The translations under genes were made by a program, and so were the position numbers. Positions 35,301 to 44,083 of a stretch of DNA of 45,498 nt are shown piece by piece. The notes beneath the pieces were generated by a model that searched no databases, was not told the DNA's origin, and saw only the letters and a program-made list of their open reading frames with translations. Each line of letters opens with the position of its first letter. Positions within the stretch are counted from its first letter, which is position 1. Location of the stretch: positions 1 through 45,498 of the forward strand of contig NZ_FQZE01000033.1 in NCBI RefSeq assembly GCF_900141875.1, given 5' to 3'. This DNA comes from Tangfeifania diversioriginum (GTDB lineage: Bacteria; Bacteroidota; Bacteroidia; Bacteroidales; Prolixibacteraceae).

Positions 35301-36627
35301 TTTCCTGTTGTATTCCAGGAGAAATTTTAATGTTATAGGCACCCAGCTGATCCGAATATGTGGAAACAACGAGTGAGTCGGCCCTGAAATCGTGCTGATT
35401 GTCTTCCAGCCTAAGGTAATAATCGCTTACTCGCATTTCAATTTCATCGGAATGAAGCAGTTTTTCAGTGTTTTGTGCCGATGTGGAATCAAGTGCAAAT
35501 CCATTCAGGGTAATATCTATTGCGCCGAATTGTTGCTGATAGCTGGTATAATCAGGCTGTCGAAAAATTTCGAGCCGGGCACTTGTAAGTTGAAAACTGT
35601 CCACTTCCATTTTGGTAAACTGATTTTGAATGAGGGTGTACAAGTCGAACCGGTTAAGGTCCTCCAGATTAAGCCGGTCCGGATTTTCTTTCTGAAAGAA
35701 CCGTATATTCGGATTTTTGAACTCCAGGAAACTGATTTTCAGTGAGTCGTTGAGGGCGAAGTGGGTAATGCTCCGGCTTTTTACATATACTTCGGGCACG
35801 TCAACTTCGTACAGGTTTTTTGCCGTGTTGCGGTAAAGCGGGGCCAGCCGGAATCCAACCGCCCTTATGTCGGTCGATTTCAGAGAGTAAGCCAGGGTGT
35901 CAATATTTACGAAGTGGAGGCTGTCGCCCATTTCATTGTTGAAATCGGTGATTTTTACCAGCACATCATCGGTTTTAAAGAAATGGGTTTGGTGAAAAAT
36001 CATGGCTGTGTCAGTATGGAAACCAAGCACTTCCAGCGAAACCTGATCAGTTCCCGAAACGAGTGCTGAATCGCCGGCAGGGCCATACAATCCGAAACTT
36101 GCATCGGTAAATTCAATTTGCCTGATGTTGATTTCATTTAAATAATTGCTGATAAAGGGCCTGGTTTGGGCAAGTATCATTTCGGCCATTTGTTCTGAGT
36201 TGCTTTGCGCCAGTTCATCACCTGCCAGTGAAACTTCAGGTTTTTCAACACTGACTTTCCGGCACAAAAATGCTTTGTTGCGGAGCAGTTTTCTGAATTT
36301 TATTCCCTCAAATTCAATGCTTTTTGCCCGAACAGAATAGGTGGTTTTTCCTGTTGAATCCTGTACCGCCTTTGCTGAAAAATCTTCATCGGGGACAAAG
36401 CTCACCTCATGAAATTTAATCGAAAATGGCCAATATTTCCGTTCGATTTTTTGAATGCTTAAATGATAGTTTCCACCCGATTTTTCAGTTACAAATTTGG
36501 TGAGTTTTTTATTGGCGAAGCCGGGCAAAAGAATCCACACCACAATGGCTGCAACTACAACTAAAAGCGCAGTGGTGGTTAGTATCAAGCCTGAAATCTT
36601 CCGTATTTTTTTTGCCGTTTCGGTCAT
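32347..36627 (-). CDS. Giant AsmA-like (DUF748-type) single-pass membrane protein
   Basis: The protein has 1426 residues. One N-terminal transmembrane helix at about 14-35 is followed by a very long periplasmic region of repeating beta-strand units. Recurrent patterns (SLDSTS/TDKF-FATNFDLHFSDYE, then LxxLEI-GxATISSxNQ) appear about every 250-270 residues at roughly 350, 550, 730 and 900. The C-terminal segment near 1310-1380 (MLGRASPMIIETGNLNRLEF) resembles the AsmA C-terminal domain. Proteins of this group are proposed to bridge inner and outer membranes for lipid transfer. The exact role here is inferred. Confidence 0.7.
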   Translation of the reverse strand: MTETAKKIRKISGLILTTTALLVVVAAIVVWILLPGFANKKLTKFVTEKSGGNYHLSIQKIERKYWPFSIKFHEVSFVPDEDFSAKAVQDSTGKTTYSVRAKSIEFEGIKFRKLLRNKAFLCRKVSVEKPEVSLAGDELAQSNSEQMAEMILAQTRPFISNYLNEINIRQIEFTDASFGLYGPAGDSALVSGTDQVSLEVLGFHTDTAMIFHQTHFFKTDDVLVKITDFNNEMGDSLHFVNIDTLAYSLKSTDIRAVGFRLAPLYRNTAKNLYEVDVPEVYVKSRSITHFALNDSLKISFLEFKNPNIRFFQKENPDRLNLEDLNRFDLYTLIQNQFTKMEVDSFQLTSARLEIFRQPDYTSYQQQFGAIDITLNGFALDSTSAQNTEKLLHSDEIEMRVSDYYLRLEDNQHDFRADSLVVSTYSDQLGAYNIKISPGIQQEMQSRTEVNIACEALNIENVNLRNLYHTRSLPTSKIEIQKPDVQLKYHIDREKQKKQEETGLLYELVTDYLEGVYSNLAYIDKGKLNIENHRNEKLEGYFETDFTFSLTDFSLDSTSRQRTDKFFFATNFDLHFSDYEMQLVDDLHKLEIGQATISSTNQHVQIENLKLQPVINNVSITTMEQYNRSELYNISIPEISLNNVRLNDAFFNKKLKIDHFKISTPKIYFENFGTLRKTGETTDFTEFYQLVFNYIEDFDINKFSAPNGKLTWVNHTRNGKTISFDNEFSASLDKFRLNKNEIGKQRLFFSDNFDVTIKDQQFELSDSVHILKAGEIRLSSANSLVSVKDALLYPGITTENYHELATTFQVAIPELIISDFNFPEAYYSRQPNIELLELVSPRFQVYRQTDKAKPLDLNKYQFPLPAFLQSLHLNELKISDANVVTYATKGIDHRAVANFSFSLSMPGLVLENNEQQQAQILSSNILLNISDFKAPLGEDHNFSAGSLNFNRDLKTISIGNLQIDPFMTGPGNNRFSISAPKIEFTGFDLATALKQSNFNFEKIDIQTPSVDIEINKQIQNDTIEFLQTLDLYPYVEPLLNQIKVNNLSLTNAELNLNWLKKELFNNKINLSFNDILIAENQPPSNFLNSAAFEISTTGLQTKSNDNRYRFSAGSLTYNSSRHQVLLTNLAIEPLIDKEKFPKKDGYQTDVVQATIDFAQLQGINERRWLNDNILDAEMLKIGPARLNIYRNKRYPFNQQQRPPWPQDLIKNIRQPFVFDSIVLMPSHIRYSELLGTSDEPGFVDFGNLTLNGGQFTNIAEVLQQHNNFIIDARAELYNQSTLSARFNFDMTSHDYYHTVKGSLAPMPLTPINKMLGRASPMIIETGNLNRLEFKLELNATNSSGLLYMGYNDLKIAVMEYNSSEQGKAGFASFWANKMILNSQNPKKGELEPAPIYYERDIKRSIINYWWKSIYSGTKKVLGIEPKK

Positions 36628-36927
36628 TTAATAAATAACGTTACAAACATAAAGATATTAGAATTTTTTTAGGGTTGCTTCAACCGGAAAAAAAATACCC
36701 GGGTTCAAAAATTATTTGAGTTTTGTGGGCTAACTTTTTCGGCTTAAAAATCGGAGGAACTTCGTGGCTGACTGAATATTATTGTTATTTTTACAAACAA
36801 TAGAGCAGTTTCTGTTTTATACATTGACCCGGAAATTTTTTAATACTACGTCCGGTGATTGCGCTAAGTGAAGTAACACTGCTTTATAGTTTGCTTATAA
36901 ACTGAAAAACTATTAAACCGAAATAAA
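36628..36927. other. Divergent intergenic region between AsmA-like and ThuA-like genes
   Basis: These 300 AT-rich bases separate two divergently transcribed genes and should hold promoters for both. I could not find a clear TAnnTTTG box at a convincing distance from either start. Nothing else is seen. Confidence 0.35.
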
Positions 36928-37644
36928 ATGAAACAGTTAGTTGTATTTGCTGCTTTGTTTTTCATGTGTTTATCGCTGCAATCCCAACCTGTTAAAATAA
37001 TGCTGATTACCGGCGGTCACTCTTACGACACGCTTCAGTTTTTTCAACTTTTTGATGCACTTGATAGCATTGAGTATGAACATTTCCATCAGCCGGCGGC
37101 CAATAAAGCCATTGCCGAAGGTGCTGCCCAAAACTTTGATGTGCTGGTTTTTTACGATATGTGGCAACCCATTTCTGAAAAGGAAAAGCAGGCTTATATC
37201 GATTTAACCTCACAAGGTAAACCTTTCCTGTTTTTTCACCATTCCATCGTATCGTACCAGAACTGGGACGAGTTTGAAAAAATAATCGGTGGCCGGTACG
37301 TGGAAAAAGCAGAGGGAATTCCGCCGGAAAAATTTTCGACTTACAAACACGATGTGTGGGTTGATATTGAGGTTGTCGATTCGCAACATCCGGTTACCAA
37401 AGGCTTTCATGATTTCAGGCTGTTTGATGAAGTGTATGGAAATTACCGTGTATTACCCGATGTAACGCCTTTGCTGAAAACCAGCCATCCCGAAAGTTCA
37501 CCGATTATTGGCTGGGAGAATAAATACAATAACTCAACCATTGTGTACCTTCAACCAGGGCATGATTATCATACTTATGAATCTTCGGCTTATCGCCGGT
37601 TAATTTCACAGGCTATTGAATACCTTGCTGAAAAGAATAATTAA
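36928..37644 (+). CDS. Secreted ThuA-like domain protein
   Basis: This 238-residue protein has a Sec signal peptide (MKQLVVFAALFFMCLSLQSQ). The body matches the ThuA/trehalose-utilisation family, a class I glutamine amidotransferase-like fold: IMLITGGHSYDTLQFFQL, FDVLVFYDMWQPISEKEKQA, FLFFHHSIVSYQNWDEFEKIIGGRY, HPVTKGFHDF and QPGHDYHTY. Such proteins are frequent in Bacteroidota sugar-catabolism genes, but the reaction is not established. It is exported, probably to the periplasm. Confidence 0.85.
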   Translation: MKQLVVFAALFFMCLSLQSQPVKIMLITGGHSYDTLQFFQLFDALDSIEYEHFHQPAANKAIAEGAAQNFDVLVFYDMWQPISEKEKQAYIDLTSQGKPFLFFHHSIVSYQNWDEFEKIIGGRYVEKAEGIPPEKFSTYKHDVWVDIEVVDSQHPVTKGFHDFRLFDEVYGNYRVLPDVTPLLKTSHPESSPIIGWENKYNNSTIVYLQPGHDYHTYESSAYRRLISQAIEYLAEKNN

Positions 37645-37694
37645 GGATGAATTTTAATTTTATTTACTAACTGTTATTTCCAAATTGAGAACAG

Positions 37695-38993
37695 ATGACA
37701 GCTCATAAAAATTTGATACATAGTTTAGATTCCCGTATAGAATATATCAACGATGCTTACCAAAACGTTCTTAGAACAGCCGATAAAGATTCGAAGGGAA
37801 AAGCAAACATAAATTTCAGAACTGAGATTGCTTTTTTTATTCATTTCATAAAAAATAATTATTTGACCCAAACTTTGTTTGAAGAATTGCTTAAGTACAA
37901 CGATACTATAGATTTATCAGAAAAGTATGTCAATTCAATTATTAAAACAATTGAGCATTTAAGACAAATTTCTCGATTATTAAAAGAGCATCAAGATTTT
38001 AAAAAATTCAAAGTTGAGTGCAATGGTGGATGGAAAAATCCCTTTAATGATCATAGACCTATTGAAGTAAGTTTGCTTTTAGACAAAATTGAAAAAATAC
38101 CAGAATTTATTTCTTCAAAAAAAATTGAATTCATTAATAAAAATTATAGTATTCTTGTTTCCATTTATGAACGATGGGAAGACCACATCAAGACATCCGA
38201 TTTAACTGAAATTGTCACTGAATTAAATAATTGTAGGAAAGAATTGTTTGTTCTGGAACACTTAACGGGATTTCAAAAAGAATATATTGGAGCAAATAGT
38301 GCAATTAGGTTGAATCATCTATATAATGCAATTTTCCCTATGCATCTTCCACAAAGTGCAAGTGAAGGTATATTCGAGAATTTGATAGTTTCGGGTACAG
38401 ACTTTGAAAATGATGAACAATATTTAAGTGATTGCAAAAAATTACAAAATTATATTATTCAGAAACTTGATGAGGGCTTTTCCATTGACATAACAATCAA
38501 AAATTTTATCGCATTCATGGAGAATTATAGAAATGCTTCTGATTATCATGAAGGAGAGAGACAGTTGCAAAAAGAATTTGAAATGTATTTATTTAATAAA
38601 GGATATTTTCCACTGTCGGAGGTTCAACTGAAAAATGCTAGGATTGATACCTTAGCTACAAATGATACAAATGCATTTCTCATTGAATATAAACAAATTT
38701 TACGAGTTAAATCCCAAATTGCTTTACAATCAGCATTAAAAGAAAAAATAAAATCAGCATTTACCCAATGTGATATTTATTCAAAAAGGTTAAATGCTAA
38801 TCCAATGCTTCAAAAGATAGTTTATGTAATGATTTTTACGTCAAAATATTTCATTTTTAAAAATGGTAATACAATTATAAATTACAACGGATTGACTTTT
38901 AGTTTTCATTCTGTCTATCTGGGAGATGAAAACCCATCTAAAATAAAGAAACCATTGATTTATGATATTGAAACAATACTGAATGAAATATAA
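37695..38993 (+). CDS. Unknown protein with a C-terminal PD-(D/E)XK nuclease-like motif
   Basis: This 432-residue soluble protein has a mostly helical N-terminal part (1-280) of unknown family. The C-terminal part (about 287-400) shows a nuclease-like pattern: E294/E296 in LQKEFEMYLF, D318 in ARIDTLA, then E331-x-K333 in FLIEYKQI, with a following basic helix (SALKEKIKSAF). That is the PD-(D/E)XK layout, so it may cut DNA or RNA or be a related non-cleaving protein. The gene is AT-rich and lies between unrelated genes, which suggests recent transfer. A role in defence is only a guess. Confidence 0.65.
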   Translation: MTAHKNLIHSLDSRIEYINDAYQNVLRTADKDSKGKANINFRTEIAFFIHFIKNNYLTQTLFEELLKYNDTIDLSEKYVNSIIKTIEHLRQISRLLKEHQDFKKFKVECNGGWKNPFNDHRPIEVSLLLDKIEKIPEFISSKKIEFINKNYSILVSIYERWEDHIKTSDLTEIVTELNNCRKELFVLEHLTGFQKEYIGANSAIRLNHLYNAIFPMHLPQSASEGIFENLIVSGTDFENDEQYLSDCKKLQNYIIQKLDEGFSIDITIKNFIAFMENYRNASDYHEGERQLQKEFEMYLFNKGYFPLSEVQLKNARIDTLATNDTNAFLIEYKQILRVKSQIALQSALKEKIKSAFTQCDIYSKRLNANPMLQKIVYVMIFTSKYFIFKNGNTIINYNGLTFSFHSVYLGDENPSKIKKPLIYDIETILNEI

Positions 38994-39031
38994 TAAATTG
39001 ATAAGTGAAATTCAAACTTAAAATCAAAATT

Positions 39032-40387
39032 ATGGAAAATGTGAATGTAAACCGAACGAGACTTTTTGTGGCGAGCTGCCTGGCGTTGTTGGTAACAGCC
39101 ATCACTTTTGCCATCCGAGCCAGAATCGCATCTGTTTTTACCGATGATTATGGATTATCCCCCGAGGAGGTTGGCCGCGCTTTGGCACCTGCATTCTGGG
39201 GATTTGCCGTGGCGATGTTCGCCGGCGGTTATATTATTGATATTGTTAAAACCCGTACCATTGTTTGGCTGGCATTCGGCCTGCATTTAGTGGGAATTGT
39301 GCTGCTGCTTTTAGCAAAAGATTACACTTCATTGTTTCTTGCCAATGTGTTAATAGGGCTTGGAAACGGCAGTGTGGAAGCTGCCTGTAATCCGCTGGTA
39401 ACGGCACTCTATCCTGAGAAGAAATCGAAAATGCTGAACCGGTTTCATGTGTGGTTCCCGGGAGGAATCGTCATCGGCAGTTTGCTTGCAGCAATTGTAA
39501 TGGACAGTCTGAATTTGCCGTGGCAGGTATTGGTTGGCCTGTTGTTTATTCCGCTTGCTATCTACGGATTCCTGTTTTTCGGTCAGAAAATCCCGGAAAC
39601 CGAACGTGTTGCCTCCGGGGTGAGTTATAAAGAGATGATGCGCAATGTAGGTGCTCCGATTACAATAACACTTGCTGTAATTTTTATGATACTGGTTGCC
39701 AATGTTTCGTCCATTTCTCATGCCATTACTGCAAATTATTCTGTGCCGTTAATAATCATTGCCGTAATTGCTGTCTTTATAATTATTGAAGGAAAAGCCG
39801 TTAACAAAATAACACTGCTGTTTCCTTTCATATTTGCCTGCATGCTGCTTACCGCCTCAACAGAACTGGGGACCACACAATTTATTGAACTTTTACTGGC
39901 AGATAAAGGGATTCATCCCATGATAATTCTGGCGGTGGTGACCGGTTTAATGGCGGTGGGCCGTTATTTTGCCGGCGGTTTAATTCATCGTTTAAATACA
40001 CCGGGTGTTCTCCTGGGGTCTGCAGTTATTTCAGTTGCCGGATTGCTGTTGCTGAGTGTAACCAACGGACCTGTTTTAACCGTTCTTTCAGCCGCTGTAT
40101 TTGCCGTTGGTGTGTGTTATTTCTGGCCCACAATGATTGGCGCTGCAGCAGAATATACACCCAAAACCGGAGCGTTGGGAATGTCGATTCTGGGAGGAGC
40201 CGGGTTTGTGGCCACCTCAATGGTGCTGCCTATTATGGGCGAGTCAATAGGCACGTCCGGGGCACAGGTAACACTACGAAATATGGCCATTTTGCCGGTA
40301 ATCCTTGTAGTGCTGTTCATTATTTTTTCTATTTGGATAAAGAATAAAAAACAGAATGCTCCTGAGGAGGAAGCAGTTGTGCGATAA
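39032..40387 (+). CDS. MFS transporter
   Basis: I chose the ATG at 39032 (451 residues, MENVNVNRTRLF...), because an earlier in-frame ATG adds only a lysine-rich stretch. About 12 transmembrane segments are seen. The motif AFWGFAVAMFAGGYIIDIVKTR and ANVLIGLGNGSVEAACNPLV are MFS signatures, near the FucP/sugar-porter branch; the E in GSVEAACNPLV sits where FucP-type carriers have a key acidic residue. The substrate is unknown, though a sugar is plausible. A strong terminator follows the gene. Confidence 0.85.
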   Translation: MENVNVNRTRLFVASCLALLVTAITFAIRARIASVFTDDYGLSPEEVGRALAPAFWGFAVAMFAGGYIIDIVKTRTIVWLAFGLHLVGIVLLLLAKDYTSLFLANVLIGLGNGSVEAACNPLVTALYPEKKSKMLNRFHVWFPGGIVIGSLLAAIVMDSLNLPWQVLVGLLFIPLAIYGFLFFGQKIPETERVASGVSYKEMMRNVGAPITITLAVIFMILVANVSSISHAITANYSVPLIIIAVIAVFIIIEGKAVNKITLLFPFIFACMLLTASTELGTTQFIELLLADKGIHPMIILAVVTGLMAVGRYFAGGLIHRLNTPGVLLGSAVISVAGLLLLSVTNGPVLTVLSAAVFAVGVCYFWPTMIGAAAEYTPKTGALGMSILGGAGFVATSMVLPIMGESIGTSGAQVTLRNMAILPVILVVLFIIFSIWIKNKKQNAPEEEAVVR

Positions 40388-40399
40388 AATGTTTTGAAG

Positions 40400-40446
40400 A
40401 GGTTGTTTCCTGGGTTACAATAACCGGAAGCAACCTTTTCTTTTTT
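40400..40446 (+). terminator. Rho-independent terminator after the MFS gene
   Basis: A stem of 11 bases with one wobble (AGGTTGTTTCC / GGAAGCAACCT) contains an inner stem (GGTTA/TAACC) and is followed by TTTTCTTTTTT. It ends 24 bases before the GlsB-like gene. Confidence 0.8.
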
Positions 40447-40470
40447 GTTTGAATTTTACAAAACTGAAAT

Positions 40471-40719
40471 ATGTTGTATGTACTTTTAATCGGGCTGGCA
40501 GCCGGGGCAATTGCTGGTTTAATTGTGCGGGGCAAAGGCTATGGTTGTTTGCTGAATATTGTAATTGGAATTATCGGAGCTGTTGTTGGTAACTGGCTCC
40601 TTCCTGAAATGGGAATTTACATCCGCCACGGAATTATCGGTACGCTTGTTACTGCTGTTATAGGTGCCATTGTTTTCCTGTTTGCGGTGAACTTGCTGAA
40701 AAAGATTCTGGAATCATAA
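40471..40719 (+). CDS. GlsB/YeaQ/YmgE-family membrane protein
   Basis: This 82-residue protein has three hydrophobic helices and the family glycine pattern: LIGLAAGAIAGLIVRGKGYG, IVIGIIGAVVGNWLLPEMGI and GTLVTAVIGAIVFLFAVNLL. It belongs to the transglycosylase-associated/stress-response inner-membrane group whose function is not known. Length is normal. The terminator upstream suggests it has its own promoter. Confidence 0.9.
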   Translation: MLYVLLIGLAAGAIAGLIVRGKGYGCLLNIVIGIIGAVVGNWLLPEMGIYIRHGIIGTLVTAVIGAIVFLFAVNLLKKILES

Positions 40720-40722
40720 CAC

Positions 40723-40771
40723 ATCCGTCAAGCGGTTTTACCCGTCAAGCGGTTCCAACCGCTCGACGGAT
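40723..40771. repeat. REP-like repeat/terminator between convergent genes
   Basis: Two direct copies of CCGTCAAGCGGTT (40726-40738 and 40742-40754) are followed by its reverse complement with one change (AACCGCTCGACGG, 40757-40769). The last two make a perfect-length hairpin with a 2-base loop, and TATTTTC follows. It lies between convergent genes and could serve both as terminator and as a palindromic repeat related to 9695-9728. Confidence 0.65.
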
Positions 40772-40784
40772 ATTTTCAAATTTT

Positions 40785-42305
40785 CTATTTTTCCAGCTTC
40801 TCTTTTATCTGATTCAGCACTTTAATGTGGCTGTATTCTGAACAATGCCCTGCCATTGGAGAAAAGTGAATTACTGCATCCGATTCAGGATTGGTTTTTG
40901 TTCTCAGCATTTCGTCAAAAGCCCGCAGCGCAGGATTGAGGAAAAAGTTGTCCATGTCGCCCATCCAAATCCAGATTTTACCTTGTATTTTCGGGCCGAG
41001 CGTTTCCCAGTTGGTATCCACGTAATGTTTCAAATCGTATTTACGCCAGTGTTCTGCTACTTCGTGGTCAATCTCACCGGTTTCAGGATCGAACAGCGCC
41101 ACCGGCAATCCGTTTTTTCCCCTGGGGCTGAACAGTGCGGTGAATGCACCAAACTGCCCGCCCGAAGTAGTGTAGGTGTTGTTCCATCCCAGCGTACTTT
41201 CATGCTGAATAAACGCTTTTTGCGAAACCGCCGGCTCACCGGTAACGTCGCGTATAATTGGCCGCAGGTAACCGTATTCGTTGTAAAAAGCATTTTTATC
41301 GCGATAAATGTTAATGAGCTGGCAGTTTTCAAAGTCCACCTGGTCGGGGCTATAGGAAAAACAGCCGCCAAAGAAGTCGGGGTAAAAAAGCTGCAATGCC
41401 AATGAAACCCAGCCACCGGTGCTGCATCCGTCGAGAAATCGTGTTTCTGGTGTTCCGAGAGCCCGGTATTTATTTTCGATGTACGGAATCAGCTCCTCGG
41501 TCAATGCAGTTCCGTATGGGCCGCTGTTTTCGGAGTTGAGCTGGTAACAATCGCCAAACGGGCCTTCGCCATCGAGAAAAACATTTATCACCTCGGGTGA
41601 TTCATCCGATTGCCACCAGTCCATGAAGTTGGTGTCCCATTCCACAAAGCGGTTGGCCCGCGTGTAGCGGCCGCCGTATCCGGCAATGCTGTAACGCACC
41701 GGGAAATGCTTTTCCGGTTCATCGTGAAATGCGGGCGGCAGCAGAACGGCGGCTTTTAACCGCATCTCTTTGCCCCACCATTCGGTCAGTATTTCGCTTT
41801 TTATGTTTACCTCTTTCAGTAACTTGTGTTTTGCCAGTTCCTGCGGTGGAATACTATTTTCCAGCGAGAGTTCTACATCCAGGTTGCCCGAAAGTTGAAT
41901 CCGCATTACCTGGCTGTACAGGTTTCCTGCGGCATTTATGTGTGAGGCTTCGCGGTTCTGATCCCATAAAACCTGCAGCCTGTAATTCCCGTCGGGGATT
42001 TCATCCAGCGAAATGGATTTCGACCGGGATAGTTCGGCTGAACTATTGAACGTGAATATTTCGCCAGCCTTCCAGTTTTCAATATTGGTAGCAAATATTT
42101 GGGTTGAACCGCCCGGCGAGCTACTCAGGCGGGGCTCGCGACCACTGCTTTCTGCTATAAAAAGAAAAATCCGGCCTTCGGGTTTTGTATTCGTTTTTAA
42201 TTCTTCAGAAATCCATGTTTTTACAGTGAGTGAACTGGTTTGGGCGATCAGGAACCGGGCAGTGAAAAAGGTAATTATAAAGAGAAGTAGCAGCTTTGTT
42301 TTCAT
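40785..42305 (-). CDS. Secreted esterase-like alpha/beta hydrolase
   Basis: This 506-residue protein has a Sec signal peptide (1-21, ending FLIAQ). Residues about 25-150 form a beta-rich N-terminal domain. The hydrolase core (about 180-500) belongs to the putative esterase/enterochelin-esterase type. Its nucleophile elbow is G293-C-S295-T-G297 (LDGCSTGGW); SIAGYGGRYTRANRF and NVFLDGEGPFGDCY precede it, and SPMAGHCSEYSHIK near the C-terminus supplies a candidate histidine. It probably acts on carbohydrate esters or similar substrates outside the cytoplasm. Confidence 0.82.
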   Translation of the reverse strand: MKTKLLLLFIITFFTARFLIAQTSSLTVKTWISEELKTNTKPEGRIFLFIAESSGREPRLSSSPGGSTQIFATNIENWKAGEIFTFNSSAELSRSKSISLDEIPDGNYRLQVLWDQNREASHINAAGNLYSQVMRIQLSGNLDVELSLENSIPPQELAKHKLLKEVNIKSEILTEWWGKEMRLKAAVLLPPAFHDEPEKHFPVRYSIAGYGGRYTRANRFVEWDTNFMDWWQSDESPEVINVFLDGEGPFGDCYQLNSENSGPYGTALTEELIPYIENKYRALGTPETRFLDGCSTGGWVSLALQLFYPDFFGGCFSYSPDQVDFENCQLINIYRDKNAFYNEYGYLRPIIRDVTGEPAVSQKAFIQHESTLGWNNTYTTSGGQFGAFTALFSPRGKNGLPVALFDPETGEIDHEVAEHWRKYDLKHYVDTNWETLGPKIQGKIWIWMGDMDNFFLNPALRAFDEMLRTKTNPESDAVIHFSPMAGHCSEYSHIKVLNQIKEKLEK

Positions 42306-42441
42306 TTTTGATACACCTTTATTTAAAAATGATAAATGTACAAATAATCATTTTCGGTTGCCGTGAAATTAATAAAGTTGGCAGAAAGTTAAACTTCCTG
42401 TTCATATTTGAATTATTGAAATCTAAAATAGCGAATAGTTT

Positions 42442-42449
42442 TATATTTG
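42442..42449 (+). promoter_or_regulatory. Candidate Bacteroidota -7 promoter box for the fumarase gene
   Basis: TATATTTG matches the TAnnTTTG consensus and lies 29 bases before the fumarase ATG. A -33 element is not clear (a TTG at 42416-42418 is a weak candidate). Confidence 0.45.
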
Positions 42450-42478
42450 TGAATAAGTTGAATTTTAACACTTAAAAG

Positions 42479-44083
42479 ATGACCGAATTTAAATACCAAA
42501 AACCATTTCCCATTCAGAAAGATGATACGAAATATAAGTTGCTTTCCAAAGATTATGTTTCAATCAGTGAACTGGATGGCCGTAAAATTTTAAAAGTTGA
42601 TCCGAAAGGCCTGGAACTGCTGGCACGCGAAGCAATTTCAGACGTGTCGTTTTACCTGAGGCCCGCCCATCTGCAAAAGCTGGCGGATATTCTGAAAGAT
42701 CCGGAAGCCACGGATAACGACCGTTTTGTGGCGCATACCATGCTGTTGAACCAGGTGGTATCGGCAGAAGGTGAACTTCCCACTTGTCAGGATACGGGAA
42801 CAGCCATTGTAATTGGCAAAAAGGGCGAGAATGTATTTACCGGAGCCAACGATGCCAAACATTTGTCGCAGGGAATTTATGATGTGTATAAAGATAAAAA
42901 CCTGAGGTATTCGCAGGTAGTTCCGTTTACCATGACCGAAGAAAAAAACACCGGAACCAATCTGCCTGCGCAAATCGATATTTATGCCGAAGAAGGCGAC
43001 AGTTACGAGTTTTTATTTGTAACCAAAGGAGGAGGTTCAGGAAATAAAACTTTCCTGTACCAGCAAACCAAATCGTTGCTTACCGAAGAAAACCTGACGA
43101 AATTTGTGAAAGAAAAGATTATGGATTTGGGAACTTCGGCTTGCCCGCCTTACCATTTAGCGCTGGTTATCGGAGGTACTTCGGCCGAAGCTACACTGGC
43201 CACAGTAAAAAAAGCCTCTGCCGGATATTATGACAACCTGCCTACCGAAGGCAACGAAGGCGGCCAGGCGTTCCGCGACCTGGAGTGGGAAAAGAGAGTG
43301 GAGCAGATTTGCCGTGAGAGCGGAGTGGGAGCGCAGTTTGGCGGAAAATATTTTGTGCACGATGTGCGTGTAATCCGTTTGCCGCGCCACGCAGCTTCCT
43401 GTCCGGTTGGTTTGGGTGTGAGTTGCAGTGCCGACCGCAACGTCAAAGCCAAAATTAACGCCGAGGGTATTTTCCTGGAAGAGCTGGAGAAAAATCCGGC
43501 AAGGTTCCTGCCCAAAGAAGCACCTCATTTACAGCCGGCGGTGGATATCGACCTCGATCGCCCAATGGAGGAAGTACGCAAAGAGTTATCGAAACATCCT
43601 GTAAAAACAAGGCTGAATCTTAGCGGAACGTTGATTGTGGCCCGCGATATTGCGCATGCCCGCATCAAAAAAATGCTCGACGAAGGTAAACCGATGCCCG
43701 ATTATTTCAAAGAACACCCGGTATATTATGCCGGCCCGGCCAAAACGCCAAAAGGCATGGCTTCCGGTAGTTTTGGACCAACCACGGCAGGGCGAATGGA
43801 TCCGTATGTGGATGAATTCCAAAGTCAGGGCGGCTCGCTTATGATGCTGGCCAAAGGCAACCGTTCGCAGCAGGTTACCGATGCCTGTAAAAAACATGGC
43901 GGTTTCTACCTCGGTTCCATCGGCGGACCGGCAGCTATCCTGGCCAAAGACAGCATTAAATCGGTTGAGGTAATCGATTTTGAAGAGCTGGGGATGGAAG
44001 CTGTTCGAAAAATTAAAGTGGAGAATTTCCCCGCCTTCATCATCGTTGATAACAAAGGGAACGATTTTTTTCAACAGCTTTAA
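42479..44083 (+). CDS. fumA: Fumarate hydratase class I (iron-sulfur)
   Basis: This 534-residue single-chain enzyme combines the alpha and beta parts and interconverts fumarate and malate in the TCA cycle. Candidate 4Fe-4S cysteines are C103 (PTCQDTGTA), C222 ([16 protein letters not shown]) and C308/C316 ([17 protein letters not shown]). The C-terminal part has the swivelling-domain signature [20 protein letters not shown] and [11 protein letters not shown]. It ends [17 protein letters not shown]. That coding tail is repeated five more times just downstream. The symbol indicates the class; paralogue assignment is not possible here. Confidence 0.95.
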   Translation: MTEFKYQKPFPIQKDDTKYKLLSKDYVSISELDGRKILKVDPKGLELLAREAISDVSFYLRPAHLQKLADILKDPEATDNDRFVAHTMLLNQVVSAEGELPTCQDTGTAIVIGKKGENVFTGANDAKHLSQGIYDVYKDKNLRYSQVVPFTMTEEKNTGTNLPAQIDIYAEEGDSYEFLFVTKGGGSGNKTFLYQQTKSLLTEENLTKFVKEKIMDLGTSACPPYHLALVIGGTSAEATLATVKKASAGYYDNLPTEGNEGGQAFRDLEWEKRVEQICRESGVGAQFGGKYFVHDVRVIRLPRHAASCPVGLGVSCSADRNVKAKINAEGIFLEELEKNPARFLPKEAPHLQPAVDIDLDRPMEEVRKELSKHPVKTRLNLSGTLIVARDIAHARIKKMLDEGKPMPDYFKEHPVYYAGPAKTPKGMASGSFGPTTAGRMDPYVDEFQSQGGSLMMLAKGNRSQQVTDACKKHGGFYLGSIGGPAAILAKDSIKSVEVIDFEELGMEAVRKIKVENFPAFIIVDNKGNDFFQQL

